Of a stretch of 64,000 bases of DNA, positions 12,416 through 24,015 are shown piece after piece (positions within the stretch are counted from its first letter, which is position 1; each line of letters starts with the position of its first letter). The position numbers and the translations under genes were made by a program. Origin of the DNA: Chamaecrista fasciculata (Eukaryota > Streptophyta > Magnoliopsida > Fabales > Fabaceae); the NCBI GenBank assembly GCA_003254925.1, contig QANZ01020447.1:1-64000 (forward strand), written 5' to 3'. The notes under the pieces were generated by a model that was not told the DNA's origin, made no database searches, and was given only the letters and a program-made list of their open reading frames with translations.

Positions 12416-13346
12416 ACATTCAACTATGTCTTAAATTGTGTCACCAAAGTGACTCACGAATTAACCCTAATCTGTGTCCCATTACGGCATCTTGATCCTG
12501 TTCGTGTGTGACCCAGCAGGCCTAACGTGAAGTTGGCAGCAAGCCATCTCTATGACTCACAAGTCGAGAGCGGACTCTAGCAAGCCATCACGACTACCCA
12601 AAACACGTGAGTTATCATTTTAACAAAACCGATTTAACCTAGGTACCAACATGTCATAATCCTTATTGTCACACGATATTTTGGTCATGGATTAGGCACG
12701 GGAAAGTCATCCATAATCCAAACCATAACTTTCTCGATTCCTTGAGTTAGTCCCATTTCCCTGTGTGGCCACACATTCCTTGGGAAAACTCATCGAGGGC
12801 GCCAGTTAAATATCTCTCATCTTTAATGAGGGACAAAATTCCATCTTGGTCAACCACATTCCTCAGCACGGCAAACAACTAAACCTGTACCTAGCCTTTA
12901 TGGCTACCCTGCTACGGGCAATGTTAAACTAGGCCAAAGTTTAGTATCTACAACTCCGGAATAATCAAGACCTCAGGTCTGAGGGCATCGTGACAGGTAT
13001 ACAGGAGAGGCTAGCTCATGACTAAAACCCATGCAGGACTCTTCGGGGCGGCCAGCAACTTGTAAGCCCTTACTCATTGCACCATGACTCTCGTGAAGCA
13101 TCTTTATGCGTGTATCTCCATACACTGAAGTCATGCTGGTCTTAGTTCATTCACATTCCCACATGAATAATCGACCAGGGACAATTTAGAATAATTATCT
13201 CATAATTACACAGGGATTGTTATTACTGTAAACATGCTAATAATATGATAACGACTCAATTTATCATCTATAAATTAGTCAAAATAATATGTTCGAACAA
13301 AACATATATATACAAAATGACTGGCCCTAGTGCACAATCTCCATAA
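12416..13346 (-). repeat. Copia E 5' LTR, U3-side segment
   Basis: Continues the LTR after the second CTAAG target copy of S1 and ends at the LTR start (minus strand) near 13346, where it meets copia A's LTR. Confidence 0.85.
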
Positions 13347-14226
13347 GTTAGCTTATTTATTAAATCCTATAAAAGGATAATGGAGGATGGCGCATTCCTT
13401 GAATCCAAAGGGCAAGATTTGATCTTGCATTTTGGATTTCAAGATTGCATTTTGAATTTCAAATTAAGATATTAATGTAATATTTTAATTAAGAATTCAA
13501 ATCCTCATGACTCATTCCAACCAATAGGGTTTGTGCATTCAAGATTTAGTTTCAAGATATGATCTTGAAATTCAAATTAGGATTGCCTATTAATCTTGAA
13601 TTATAATATTAATGTAATTTTATAAATCAAGATTGATAATTCCCTAAATATAATATTAACAAAATTATTATATTCAAGATTTAGGGATTCCCTAATTAGA
13701 TTTGGGAATTCCCTAATTTTAGGAATGAGACTCTATAAATACAAACACACACCAAAGTCGACAGGACCTATGTATGTGAGAGAAAAATCGCATAGCCTAG
13801 ACAGAGTGAGAAACTCGACTTTCCTAGAGAGAGAAAGTGAGACTCGACTAAAACCTAAATAGTTTAGGGCTTGTGTGTGATCAAGAAACTTGTTCTTGAC
13901 TTGTGCGCCACTTGCTCTTGAGTTTTCAAGAAGTGTTCTTGAAAATTCAAGATTCGTAGATTGGGTTCCCACGTTCTCTTGGAGAAGAGATTGGAGGCTA
14001 GCACCTGGGTATCTGCCAAACTGTTCGTGTGGATCACCAGCAGAGGAAGAACACGAGTTCGTGGGCTTCTTCGATTCGCGAGTTTATAGCAACCGTCTGA
14101 TTAGGTGTACATCTTTCCTTTTCTAGTATAAACACAGTTAGTGGATCCTGGAAGGAAATTATAAGGTTCTGCAAAATTTTAATTTTTACCCTTTTTCCGC
14201 TGCGCTCGCTCTATAATTTCCCAACA
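13347..14226 (+). repeat. Copia A 5' LTR, second half
   Basis: Resumes mid-LTR at GTTAGCTTATTTATTAAAT and ends TTTCCCAACA next to the primer site. It includes the TATA-like site and the U5 block near 13960-14050. Confidence 0.85.
13731..13741 (+). promoter_or_regulatory. TATA box in copia A 5' LTR
   Basis: CTCTATAAATA about 490 bp before the LTR end, equivalent to the site at 7366. Inferred core promoter for the genomic transcript. Confidence 0.55.
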
Positions 14227-14244
14227 GTGGTATCAGAGCCACGC
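14227..14244 (+). other. Primer binding site of copia A
   Basis: GTGGTATCAGAGCCACGC directly follows the LTR end at 14226 and matches the initiator tRNA-Met type. Confidence 0.9.
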
Positions 14245-16176
14245 TAATTTTGTTATTATACTAGTTTTGTGAATGTACATGTGATGTATGATTGTATGTT
14301 TACTGTTTTTCATTCGGTATGGTTAAATCTTGTGAAAATCCACCACACATATTTGGAACCTAATCTAAAGATGGTGCAAACTTATGTATTTGATACATAA
14401 GGAAATCAATTTGATTGATTTAAAAATTTTCTTGAAATTTTAGGTCTTTGCCGAAACTCTATGTGTATTTTGATGAAAATTGTTTTGATCATAATATTAT
14501 GGGGTGGCCGAAAATTATAAATTGTGAATTTATAATTTTTGGGTCAATGAATTCGATTTCTTGAATATGATTCTTGAATTCTTGAATTATTGATGCAAGA
14601 CTTAATTTTTCAAGAAAGGCATGTTAATTGCACAAACCCTAATTGAACACAATCAAAAATTGTTGGTCTAAGTGCACTTTTAGTCCCATAACTTTGGCTA
14701 AGGTTTCAATTTGGTCCCATAACTTTTTTTGTTGCACTTTTGGTCCCATATCTTTTACTCAAGTTGCAGATTTGGTCCTGTGTTACATTTTTGGTCCCAT
14801 ATCTTTGGTTCATGTTACATAATTGGTCCTATATTTTTTAGTCAAGTTGCAGAGTCGGTCCCATATCTTTGGGTCAGGCGCAAAATTGGTCTCATATATT
14901 TGGATCAAGAGGGACTGACGGTGAAATTTTTTGCAAAAATATGGGACCAATTCTGCAACATGACCAAAAGATATGGGACCAAAAGTGATACGGGACCAAA
15001 TCTGCAACTTTTTGCAAAGATATGGGACCAAAAGTGCAACAAAAAAAGTAATGGGACCAAACTGAAACCTGAGTAAAAGTTATGGGACCAAAATTGTTTT
15101 TGTTTGTTGTATGTGAATGTCGTGTACATATATATATATATGAATTGTTCATGTATGAGTATGGTGTTAGATATGGGTCTAGGTCTTATTTTGGTAAATA
15201 CGGCCTATGTGTCGTCTCCCTAAATTCTTGATGTAATTTTCTTTTCTCACCTCACTCCCCTCATATGTTTAAATGAGGTTTCCCAATGTAATTTTTCTTT
15301 TTTTTTAGAAAGATTCTCTCATTGGCTTGAGGGAATTTAGGGTAGATGAGCCATATCCAAACACGGTCATTGTATGCATTTAGTTTTGTATGTGATGCAA
15401 ATGACGCTAGATGCATGATTAGGGGTCGCGATTTTAACATGCCAATTTTATATTTTTACGCACAACCACATATTCGATACGAGCGTACGATTTTGTATGA
15501 GATACAAAATCGTGCATGTGTTTGTATGTATGTGATACATGGGGACAAACACTTGGCACACTCGTTTAATTTTAAAGTTGGATTTAAAATTGAACCAAAA
15601 ATGGAACCTAAGAATTGAACCCTTATAAAATCTTAAGTTTTAATGCCATCAATAAAACACCCTTTTAAAATCTTGATCGTTGTGGAGCGGTGATAGCCCA
15701 AGCTACACGTATCTACTTTTATCTTGAGGAGACACGGGTGAATGGAAGATGCAACGCAATGCCTTATTGAAATTTTGGTTTATTCGATGCGGTGATAGCC
15801 CAAGCTACACGTGTTTAGTGGGCCTTGATGATATAGGGTTGGGCTTTCGCATCGTTGTTTTGAGCCTGGCCATTCACGAGTTTTATTGTGTGACTTAATG
15901 GGGTTATCAAATCGGATTTGGACCTCAAGGCATTAGATGGGATAAACATGCCATAATAAGTATCATACGATGATACAGTCCCATAAAGATCTAAGAGTCA
16001 CATATGATGTGATTGGTAAAGAGTTACCTACCTAACTAACCTAAGGGTGCATGATCGCCCAAGCGACGGTAAACTTTGGTGAAATATGGATCTTAGCCAC
16101 TAAGAATAATTTTGCTGGGTTTTATAAAATAGTGGACCTTTTTGCTAATTAACCTTCATATCTTAGTTGTAGAATC
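14245..16176 (+). other. Copia A leader with three small hairpins
   Basis: Non-coding leader between primer site and gag ATG. Hairpins: TAGC-CCAA-GCTA at 15694-15705 and 15796-15807, and TCGC-CCAA-GCGA at 16055-16066, each in a conserved GGTGAT...CACG (or GCATGA...CGG) frame. The MITE at 14665-15089 interrupts it. Confidence 0.7.
14665..15089. mobile_element. MITE in copia A leader, GGTCCCATA subrepeats
   Basis: A 425-bp insertion absent from the equivalent leader of copia E. It is an imperfect palindrome: the left part repeats GGTCCCATAACTTT-type units and the right part repeats their reverse complement. It is flanked by AAAATTGTT on both sides (14656-14664 and 15090-15098), a 9-bp duplication as made by Mutator-like transposases. 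Short ORFs inside are by-products of the repeats. The left end carries about 17 extra bases, so the exact ends are uncertain. Confidence 0.65.
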
Positions 16177-16630
16177 ATGGCAAACAATATAAGTTCAGCG
16201 TTATCACTGCGATCTATCCTTGAGAAGGATGAGTTAAATGGGACGAACTTCCTTGACTGGTTTCGTAATTTAAGAATTGTTCTCACCCAAGAAAGGAAGC
16301 TCTATCTCCTAGAAAACCCTCCCTGAAGAGTCTGCCAACGACGGTCCAAGAGCTCAAGGAACTGCTTATGAGAAGCACTTCAATGACTCTATGGACGTTT
16401 CTTGATGGTCCGGAAAAACCAGGGGATAGGGAAGGGCAAAAGAAAGAGGAAGGGTAAACCCCGGTTGGTGAGACCAAGCCAGGGGCAAGCCTAACCCACA
16501 ACCTGCCAAGAAGGTGAAGCTTTCAAAGGATGCGATTTGCTTTTTCAGCCAAAAGCCAAGACATTGGAAAAGGAATTGCAAATTGTATTTGGAAGCTCAA
16601 AAGAAGAAGAAGAGCGGTGAGGTCTCTACT
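16177..16630 (+). pseudogene. Copia A gag remnant
   Basis: The ATG at 16177 starts a frame that matches the N-terminus of the open gag of C1 (31966) for about 48 residues, then a 1-base shift gives TGA at 16324. Compared with C1, several hundred bases of gag are missing between about 16400 and 16420. The remainder (16514 on) encodes a zinc knuckle in which the second Cys is Ser (Cys-Phe-Phe-Ser...His...Cys), so the CCHC motif is broken. Role in a working element: capsid and RNA packaging. Confidence 0.85.
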
Positions 16631-19600
16631 TCAGGTATCTTCGTTATAGACGTTCACTTTTCTATATTAACCACTTGGGTATTAGATACAGCATGTGGTT
16701 CTCACATTTGTACAAATGTGAGGGGTCTTAGAGATAGTAGAAAGCTGGACAGAAGCGAGGTGGACCTACGTGTAGGAAATGGAGAAAGAGTTGCTGCTGT
16801 TGCTGTGGGAACATACGAGCTGGTGTTGCCCTCTGGGCTTATTTTCATTTTGAATAATTGTTATTGTGTACCTTCACTGAGTTCAAACATTGTTTCCCTT
16901 TCTTATTGGATAAGGAAGGTTTTACATGTGTAAACGGCAATGGAAGGTGTTCTATTTATAAAGACGATGTTTTATTTGCTTATGGTGATTTGCAAGATAA
17001 TCATTACGTCTTAAAATTAGATCGACGACACGATAACAATATCTATAACATTGATACCAAAAAGATTAAGATTAACGAATCAAATCCTACGGCATTGTCG
17101 TTTGGGCCATATAAACGAGAAACGCCTAGAGAAGCTCCATAAAAATGGACTTCTAAGCTCATTTGATTTTGAATCATATGATGCTTGCGAATCTTGTTTA
17201 CTTGGTAAAATGACAAAGGCGCCCTTCACTGGCCCCAGTGATAGAGCACCTGACTTGTTGGGAATCATACATAGGGATGTATGTGGACCCATGAGTACTC
17301 AAGCTAGGGGTGGTTACTCCTACTTCATAACGTTCACTGACGACTTTAGTAGGTTTGGCTATGTCTACCTAATGAAGCACAAGTCAGAGTCTTTTGAAAT
17401 GTTCAAAAGATTTCAAAGTGAAGTAGAGAACCATCTTGGCAAGAAAATCAAAGTCCTTCGATCCGATCGAGGAGACGAGTATTTCAGCCAAGAGTTTATT
17501 GATCATCTTAGAAGTTGTGGAATGGTCTCACAACTTACCCCTCCTGGAACTCCACAGTGGAATGGTGTTTCTGAGAGGAGGAATTAGACTTTATTGGATA
17601 TGGTCAGATCTATGATGAGTCGAGCTAATCTTCTGCCATCCTTTTGGGGGCATGCTCTAGAAACTGCTGCGTTCACACTTAACCGTGTTCCGTCTAAGGC
17701 AATTGAGAAGACACCATATGAGATATGGACTGGAAAGAGGCCCAGTTTGTCTTACCTCAAAGTTTGGGGATGTGAGGTTTATGTTAAGCAACAGCCTAAC
17801 GATAAACTGTCTCCCAAATCTCTAAAGTGTTTATTTGTGGGATACCCCAAGGAAACAAGGGGGTTGTGGGATACCCCAAGGAAACAAGGGGGTATTATGT
17901 CTACTACCCATCTGACAACAAAGTGTTTGTAGTTAGAAATGGATTCTTTTTGGAAAATGATTTTGTCTCCAAAAGAGACAATGGGAGTAAGATAGATCTT
18001 GAAGAGGTTCAAGATCCACAAGACACTCTAGAGGCGCAGACGGAAACTAGAGAAGAGCCACAAGACGTTGTGGAAGCTCCTCTAGTGGCACAAGGACCAC
18101 GAAGGTCTGATAGAACACGTTCTCAACCTCAAAGATATGGATTTTTGATGACTGAGAACAAGGATGTGTTGCTCATGGAGCGTGGTGAGCCGACCACCTA
18201 TCAAGAAGTTATTGTGGGTCCCAACTCTAAAAAATGGGATGAAGCCATGAAGGCAGAGATGCACTCCATGTACGACAATAAGGTATGGATATCAGTTGAT
18301 CCACCTGAAGGTGTAAAAGCCGTAGGGTTCAAGTGGGTTTTCAAAGAGAAAACCGACATGGATGGCGACGTTAATGTCTTGAAGGACAGGCTAGTTGCAA
18401 AGGGGTTCACTCAACTTCATGGTATTGACTATGATGAAACGTTTTCCCCAGTTGCAATGGCCATGTCCATTAGGATCCTCCTTGCCATAGCCGCATATTA
18501 TGACTATGAGATATGGCAAATGGATGTCAAAACAACATTCCTTAATGGAAGGCTGCCCGAGGATGTGTAAATGACACAACCTGAGGGGTTTGTATGTCCA
18601 GAGGAACCAGAGAAGGTGTGCAAGCTTCAGAGATCCATTTATGGATTGAAGCAAGCATCATGGAGTTGGAATCATCGTTTTGATGAGGTAGTCAAAGAGT
18701 TTGGCTTCTTGCAAAACCCTGATGAGCCTTCTGTTTACAAGAAGGTTAGTGGGAGCACGATTGTTTTCTTGGTGCTTTATGTCGATGACATATTGCTTAT
18801 TGGAAATGATGTCCCTACCTTGGAGATTGTGAAATCTTGGTTGGGAAAATCATTCTCGATGAAGGACTTAGGAGAAGCTGCATACATTCTAGGCATCAAG
18901 ATCTATAGAGATAGATCTCGAAGGCTTCTTGGATTAAGTTAGAGTACATACTTGGATAAGGTACTGAAGCGGTTCAGTATGCAGGATTCCAAGAAAGGAT
19001 TCATACCGATGAATCATGGTTTAGTCCTGAGCAAGAATCAATGTCGTAAAACACTTGGTGAGCGAGAGCGCATGAGTGGCGTCCCTTATGCTTCGGCAAT
19101 AGGACCCATCATGTATGCCATGTTGTGTACTCGACCAGATGTATCATTTGCCCTGAGCATGACGAGCCAGTTCCAACAAGACCCTGGTGAGGATCATTGG
19201 ACCGCTGTCAAAAACATCCTTAAGCACTTCAGAAGGACTGAGGATAAATTCTTGGTTTATGGTGTAACTGATAAAGAGCTATGTGTAATTGGTTACACAG
19301 ATGCCAGTTTCCAAATCGACCAAGATGATTTTAAAATCGCAGTTTGGATACGTGTTTTTCTTGAACGGTGGCATCGTGAGTTGGAAAGGTTCCAAGCAGA
19401 GCACGATTGCTGATTCTACAACGGAGCCTGAGTATATAACGGTCCCCGTGATAGGGTTGGTCTCGTGGAGACGCAAATCGTAAAACTAGTGTCTGAGGTG
19501 CGCTTGGTGGTCACCCTGTGGAGACAGGAACGGCAGCAGGTGGGATTTGATCCCCACTGTTTTTCAACAGTGCTATTAAAGGACCAAACATATACTCAAA

Positions 19601-19740
19601 CGTTATGACCTAGAAATGGTTGACAGAGGTGATGTTAAGATATGTAAAGTAGCAGGCGAGGATAATGTTGCCGATCCTCTTACGAAACCTCTAGCACGGG
19701 TCGTACATGAACGCCATGTAACGTCGATGGGGATTAGACA
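16630..19740 (+). pseudogene. Copia A pol (PR-INT-RT-RH), multiply broken
   Basis: Domains occur in copia order. Protease near 16675-16720 has Leu-Asp-Thr-Ala-Cys-Gly-Ser-His. The integrase zinc region is near 17095-17215, and the core near 17270-17580 retains the Asp of HRDVCG, the Asp of SDRGDE and the Glu of VSERRN. RT (about 18280-18830) keeps QMDVKT and YVDDILL. RNase H begins near 19290 but its end is replaced by unrelated sequence after about 19430. Breaks: a frameshift near 17085, TAG at 17585, a 29-bp tandem duplication at about 17839-17896 that shifts frame, TAA at 18568, and TAG at 18940. The conserved polyprotein tail is still legible near 19655-19740. Without breaks the family encodes one gag-pol frame. 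Confidence 0.9.
17839..17896 (+). repeat. 29-bp tandem duplication inside copia A pol
   Basis: The unit GTGGGATACCCCAAGGAAAC plus nine more bases is present twice in a row. Copia F has it once at the same codons (near 63320-63345). Because 29 is not a multiple of 3, it moves the RT frame relative to integrase. Confidence 0.9.
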
Positions 19741-19806
19741 CATTGATCAATGTACCTAGTGTAGGAATGGTTGGATTAATGATTGTACCTAGTGCAAGTG
19801 GGAGTT

Positions 19807-20591
19807 TGATGGAGATTGTGCCCTAGGGCAAATCATTTTATATGTATGAACATATTGTTTGAGAGATTTATGGATGATAAATTCTGTGGCTATCATATTA
19901 TTAGCATGTTTACTATGATAACAATCCCTGATTAATTATGTGATAATTATTCTAAATTGTCCCTGATCTATTATTCATGTGGGAATGTGAATGAACTAAG
20001 ACCAGCATGACTTCGGTGTATAGAGATACACACATGGGATGCTTCACAAGAGTCATGGTGCAATTATGTAAAGGGTTACAAGTTGCTGGACCGACCCGGA
20101 GAGTCCTGCATGGGTTTAGTCATGAGCTAGCCTCTCTTGTACACCTGTCACGATGCCCTTAGACCTGAGGTCTTGACTATTCCGGCGTTGTAGATGTCGA
20201 ACTTTGGCCTAGTCCAACGTTGCCCGTAACAGGGTAGCCATACAGGCTAGGTACGGGTTTGGTTGTTTGTCGTGATGAGGAATGTGGTTGACCAAGAAGG
20301 AATTTTGTCCCTCATTAAGTTGAGAGATATTTAACTGGGCCCCTCGATGAGTCTGTCCAAGGAACGTGTGGCCACATAGGGTAATGAGACTAACTCAAGG
20401 AATCAATAAAGTTATGGTTTGGATTAAGGATGACTTTCCCGTGCCTTATCCATGACCAAAATATCGTGTGACAATAGGGATTATGACAAGGTGGTACTAA
20501 GGTTAAGTCGTTAATGTTACAGCGATATATATATTAAGTCGTTGATGTGACAATAGGGATTATGACTTTCCCGTGCCTTATCCATGACCAA
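19807..20591 (+). repeat. Copia A 3' LTR, truncated
   Basis: Starts TGATGGAGATTG after the AAGTGGGAGTT tract and breaks off after about 700 bp of LTR. The last 100 bp are scrambled: GACTTTCCCGTGCCTTATCC occurs at 20432 and again at 20564, and AAGTCGTT and GACAATAGGGATTATGAC are also doubled. This looks like filler DNA from break repair. U5 is missing. Confidence 0.85.
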
Positions 20592-21330
20592 CTTTGATTA
20601 CTTGAGCTTTCTCAAAGTACTTTTGTTTACTCGACTTATATATATATTTTTGGCAAAACACCCTTTCATGCCCCTAACGTTTGCAGTGATTTTCAGTTAT
20701 GCCCTTAACGTTTCATTTTGTTTAGACATGCCCTCAATGTGCAACCAACGTTTCAATTATGCCCTCAATTTTGACTCAATGCATATGTGGCAATTTTTTT
20801 TGCTTATGTGTCATTTTTTTTGTTTGACTTGATTACGTGGCATCATGACTGGGCATTCTTATTTTTTTTTCCACCTTGGCATGATGACTGGATTTACATT
20901 TTTGAACATAAAAATTGAGTAAACTAGCAAATCAGTCCCTGGATTTACATTTTTCATCATCTTCATTCATTTTAGTCCCAAATTCTCAAAATAAAATTGT
21001 AAAGTGTCCCAAAACACTTCCAAACATTTCAATTTAGTCCTTAAAAGTATTAAAAACCCTAAAACCTAAACTCTAAANGTGTCCCATATATCTAAATAGT
21101 TTTTCTTTTGTCCCAAAAATCTAAATACTTTATTTTTTTATATTATTTAAAAAAATAAACCCTAAATCCAATGTGAGGATGGATCAAGGAATCGTAGTTT
21201 ATTTTATAATTAGACTTGACTTTGAAACTATAGCTAACAAAGGTGAGTGTGAGTCTCCTTTAACAATTTTGCCGATTCACACTCAAGATAACAACATACT
21301 ATAATCCCAAAACAAAAATAAGTCAACCAA
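20592..21330. other. Unclassified AT-rich sequence, no gene
   Basis: Contains imperfect ATGCCCTCAACGTTT-type units at 20660-20780 that recall MITE-type subrepeats, then AT-rich sequence with one ambiguous base at 21078. No supported ORF. Confidence 0.45.
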
Positions 21331-21517
21331 CCAACATGTGTTTGGTGTAGTGGCTAGGCGAGTTACATCCTAGAAAGAGAACCCAAATTTGATCCCTAGA
21401 GTTGACATTGTTGGGAGGGCTCTGGCCATTTCGTCTCTGAGGCCCGAATGGGAATAGTCTTTGCTTAGACCGTTACACGGATAAGCGGGGGATACCCATA
21501 ACTTAACCGAAAAAAAA
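21331..21517 (+). mobile_element. tRNA-derived SINE-like element
   Basis: Near its 5' end is a pol III A-box-like TGGTGTAGTGGCTAGGCG (21343-21360), followed about 30 bases later by a B-box-like AATTTGATCCC (about 21389-21399). The 3' end is an A run at 21510-21519. Flanks AATAAGTCAACC and AATAGGTCAGCC are imperfect copies, compatible with an old target duplication. Length about 190 bp suits a plant SINE. Confidence 0.62.
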
Positions 21518-23159
21518 ATAGGTCAGCCGCACAAACGCTCTCCCCTTCTGTCTTCTCAACAAAGCGGTTGTTCATCATCTAGCTTTTAGGGCTGCTGTTG
21601 TTTTGCTGTGGTAGCCCTCCACGTCTTCTTCTCTATTTTCAATTGTAGATTTGAAATTTATTTACGATGTTTTTTTGTTTTCTCATCTTTCTATCTCTCT
21701 CATCTTTAAATAATATCAGATTCGGGTTTAATCCCACTTGTTTGGTGGTTGTTTTCTAGATCTAATCTGTCCCCCTTGATTGGTGGCGTTCCTTCTTCTT
21801 TTTTCCTTTTCCTTTTCTTATGTTCAGTTTTTAGCTTCTCCAGATTTTCAGATCTCGCTCTCGACGCTTATTTCGATGAAGTCGGTGGTTTCTTTGATCG
21901 TGAAGTTGGTTTTCTTTATTTATAATAGTAAATTTTTTGTTGGTAACACTTTTAGTGATATTTTTCATGCTTAGAATATCATTCTTATAGAATCAGTGTT
22001 CCTTATATAAACGATTTATGAGCTCGATTCGACCTCTAGTTCAACAATATTTATGATGTATTCTTATTGTTTATCAATTTTGAGGTCTCTGGTCGTTTGT
22101 AAGTGTCGCTGGGCTTTTATTTAATATATTTTATCTTGTTATAAAAAAAAAAAACAATTCTGCCACTACTCTTCGTTTCAATTTCACTTTCTCATCCTTT
22201 TATGTAGTACATCACTACATTGTAATGGCGAAATTAAGAAGTAATGCTAGGTTCAAGACCATAGATTAGTTCAATTAGACGCATGGTTCACATATATCTA
22301 TGCACGAGACAATTCAGGATATATAGCATTATCACCAAAATTACTCCTTTATTTGGATATGAAAGTTATCTAAAAGACCGAGTCTTAAAAAGAGTTGGAT
22401 AGAGTCCTAGAGACTAGGGGCTATAAGTAAATAAAGATTCATAAAAGTATTCATGTTCTATATATTTTTTTTTTATTTTTTCAAAAGCATGTCGAGTGGT
22501 GTTTTATGGAATAGGAGACTCGCAGACCTTATAGATGCAGTAAGAGTTATCATTTTACAAACATGTAGTATACTATTGTAAAGATTCAATGTCTTTTCTA
22601 TAATCACAAATAACAATAGCACTTACTGTTTCTTTGCATTATATATAATAAACTCAAGGACATTTGATATATACAGCATTATCTTGACAAATTGATCATG
22701 CTTTCTACAACAACTTCAAACAAACATCTTCTGACTATAGTTGTACACAACCGAAACTGGTTTTTGGTAGATACTGCAAATTTCTTTTTCTTGTGAGACT
22801 TTACCAAGGTAAATTCATACAGAACAAGAAACCTGCATTTACTACTTCCATCAGAGTACGAAGGAAGGCATTGCAACAGAGGCCTTTTGTATGCATGTTG
22901 CATAGGTCTTTTGTTTTCTAAATGACAAAGACAAAATATGCCAACACAAAAAGAAAACAAGGTGAAGAAAGGGAAACACAAAAGTATAATCTACAATTTA
23001 CAATGATGATAATTGATGACTACACTGGCCGTTATATGATAACAGTGGTATGTATGAAATAAACTTGAAAATCAGAACTTAAAGCATTATCTGATAAATG
23101 AAATACTAATACATGATGGCGAGCAAACAAACCAGAAACTAAATATGCAACTTGTTTCA
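21518..23159. other. Gene-poor stretch, possible retroposed 3' end
   Basis: From about 21540 to 22155 the sequence is T-rich and ends in a run of A (22143-22154), compatible with the 3' end of a retroposed transcript or LINE, but no coding domain is seen and no target duplication was found. The rest is AT-rich with no supported gene. Two related short segments (about 22915-22942 and 23658-23683) hint at old internal duplication. Confidence 0.3.
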
Positions 23160-23260
23160 AAATGAAACAATTTAATCCACTATTGTACAGCACTGCATAG
23201 TTTCATTGCCCAGATATGAAAACAATTCTGGTGGAATGAATAATTATTTCTATCAATCAC
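23160..23260 (-). pseudogene. F-box FBA-domain fragment, degenerate
   Basis: The plus-strand run ATGAAACAATTTAATCCACT...CATTGCCCAGATAT at 23165-23222 closely matches 53740-53800, which encodes the Ile-Trp-Val-Met-Lys...Ser-Trp-Asn-Lys-Leu-Phe core of the FBA domain. The minus-strand reading keeps Ile-Trp-Ala-Met-Lys and Lys-Leu-Phe-His-Phe but has a stop between them. It is a decayed duplicate, too short to define a gene. Confidence 0.6.
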
Positions 23261-24015
23261 AGGCAGAAAATGAAATATAGACTCCTTCAAAAATTCAGAT
23301 AAGATAAATTCTACAAATCTTTCTATATCATCAAGTTTAGCTTTGCAAAGCTAGAAGTATTCCTAGATGGGAGTGGAGGGTCAACGCAGGGGAGAGAAGG
23401 AGAGCAACTGAATTAAGAATGGATGGATAGGGAAGAGTCTGATGAAGGAAAAAAGTTAAAAGTGAGGTTCATCCCACTTCAGTTGACAAGTGTGTGAAGC
23501 CTGATATATGGTGGGATCAACACACCATATTCTTTAAAATGCTCCTTTAATGTGTAAAGAATTATCGATTGAGGTTTACAAAAACTCCACTTGGAAAGCC
23601 AATGAAAAGCAATGTTAAGACTTCTCTTGTAGCATAATTCTTATAGAAGTGGTTGTTTTTCTCAATGACAGAGACAAATTATGCCAAAAAGTATAAATTA
23701 ACCTGACAAAGTATATATAATAATTGTACAATTCCACTGTCTTTAAGATGATAGTCATGATATAATTCCATTGCATTATAGAATTCCATTGCATTATATA
23801 AAATAAAGATAACAAGCATAAGAACTCACAATGTTAATTTGGGTAGTACGGATTTAGTTGAATGAACCAACAGCCGCATTCCATGTTCTATTAAAGTTGG
23901 AATGGACTCAATCACTGATTCATATTTTTGAAGCATACAAAATATTAAATTGACTAGTAGGATGATACATGGAAGTATCAAAACAAGATAGTATATTTGT
24001 TTATAAAAAAACTAA
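23261..24015. other. Unclassified host sequence, no gene
   Basis: AT-rich, no supported ORF. Parts (for example 23890-23945) resemble 26040-26105 weakly, consistent with old local duplication. Confidence 0.35.

Larger units (their letters stand above)
7895..13346 (-). mobile_element. Copia retrotransposon E, 5' LTR and leader only
   Basis: On the minus strand: LTR 13346 down to 9409 (interrupted by solo LTR S1), primer site, and leader ending at 7895 just before the expected gag ATG. The rest of E should lie left of element D, outside the window. E's LTR abuts a partial plus-strand LTR of copia A at 13347, so E inserted into A's 5' LTR. Its first dinucleotide seems mutated: the plus strand ends CTCCATAA instead of CTCCATCA. 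Confidence 0.75.
13347..20591 (+). mobile_element. Copia retrotransposon A (Angela-like), decayed
   Basis: Partial 5' LTR, primer site, leader, broken gag, broken pol and truncated 3' LTR in the expected order. The first half of the 5' LTR is expected left of E, outside the window. Several stops, frameshifts, a gag deletion and a truncated 3' LTR make it immobile. Protein motifs and LTR ends point to the BARE/Angela lineage. Confidence 0.9.

Noticed and set aside
14227-14244. tRNA gene at TGGTATCAGAGCC sites
   Set aside because: These are short primer binding sites next to LTRs, with no cloverleaf.
14729-15152. ORFs within the GGTCCCATA MITE and similar ones at 23969-24521 and 25018-25388
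   Set aside because: They translate palindromic subrepeats in several frames on both strands; not genes.
7895-16176. A large inversion or giant foldback centred near 13346
   Set aside because: Arms are copia leaders and LTRs in opposite orientation but differ in content (MITE, S1); sequential nested insertions explain the borders better.
21540-22155. Host gene 5' region or first exon
   Set aside because: T-rich sequence ending in an A run without a start codon linked to a recognisable protein; kept only as a weak retroposed 3' end.
22679-22981. 100-codon minus-strand ORF
   Set aside because: No recognisable domain, AT-rich sequence, no support from similarity to other parts of the window.
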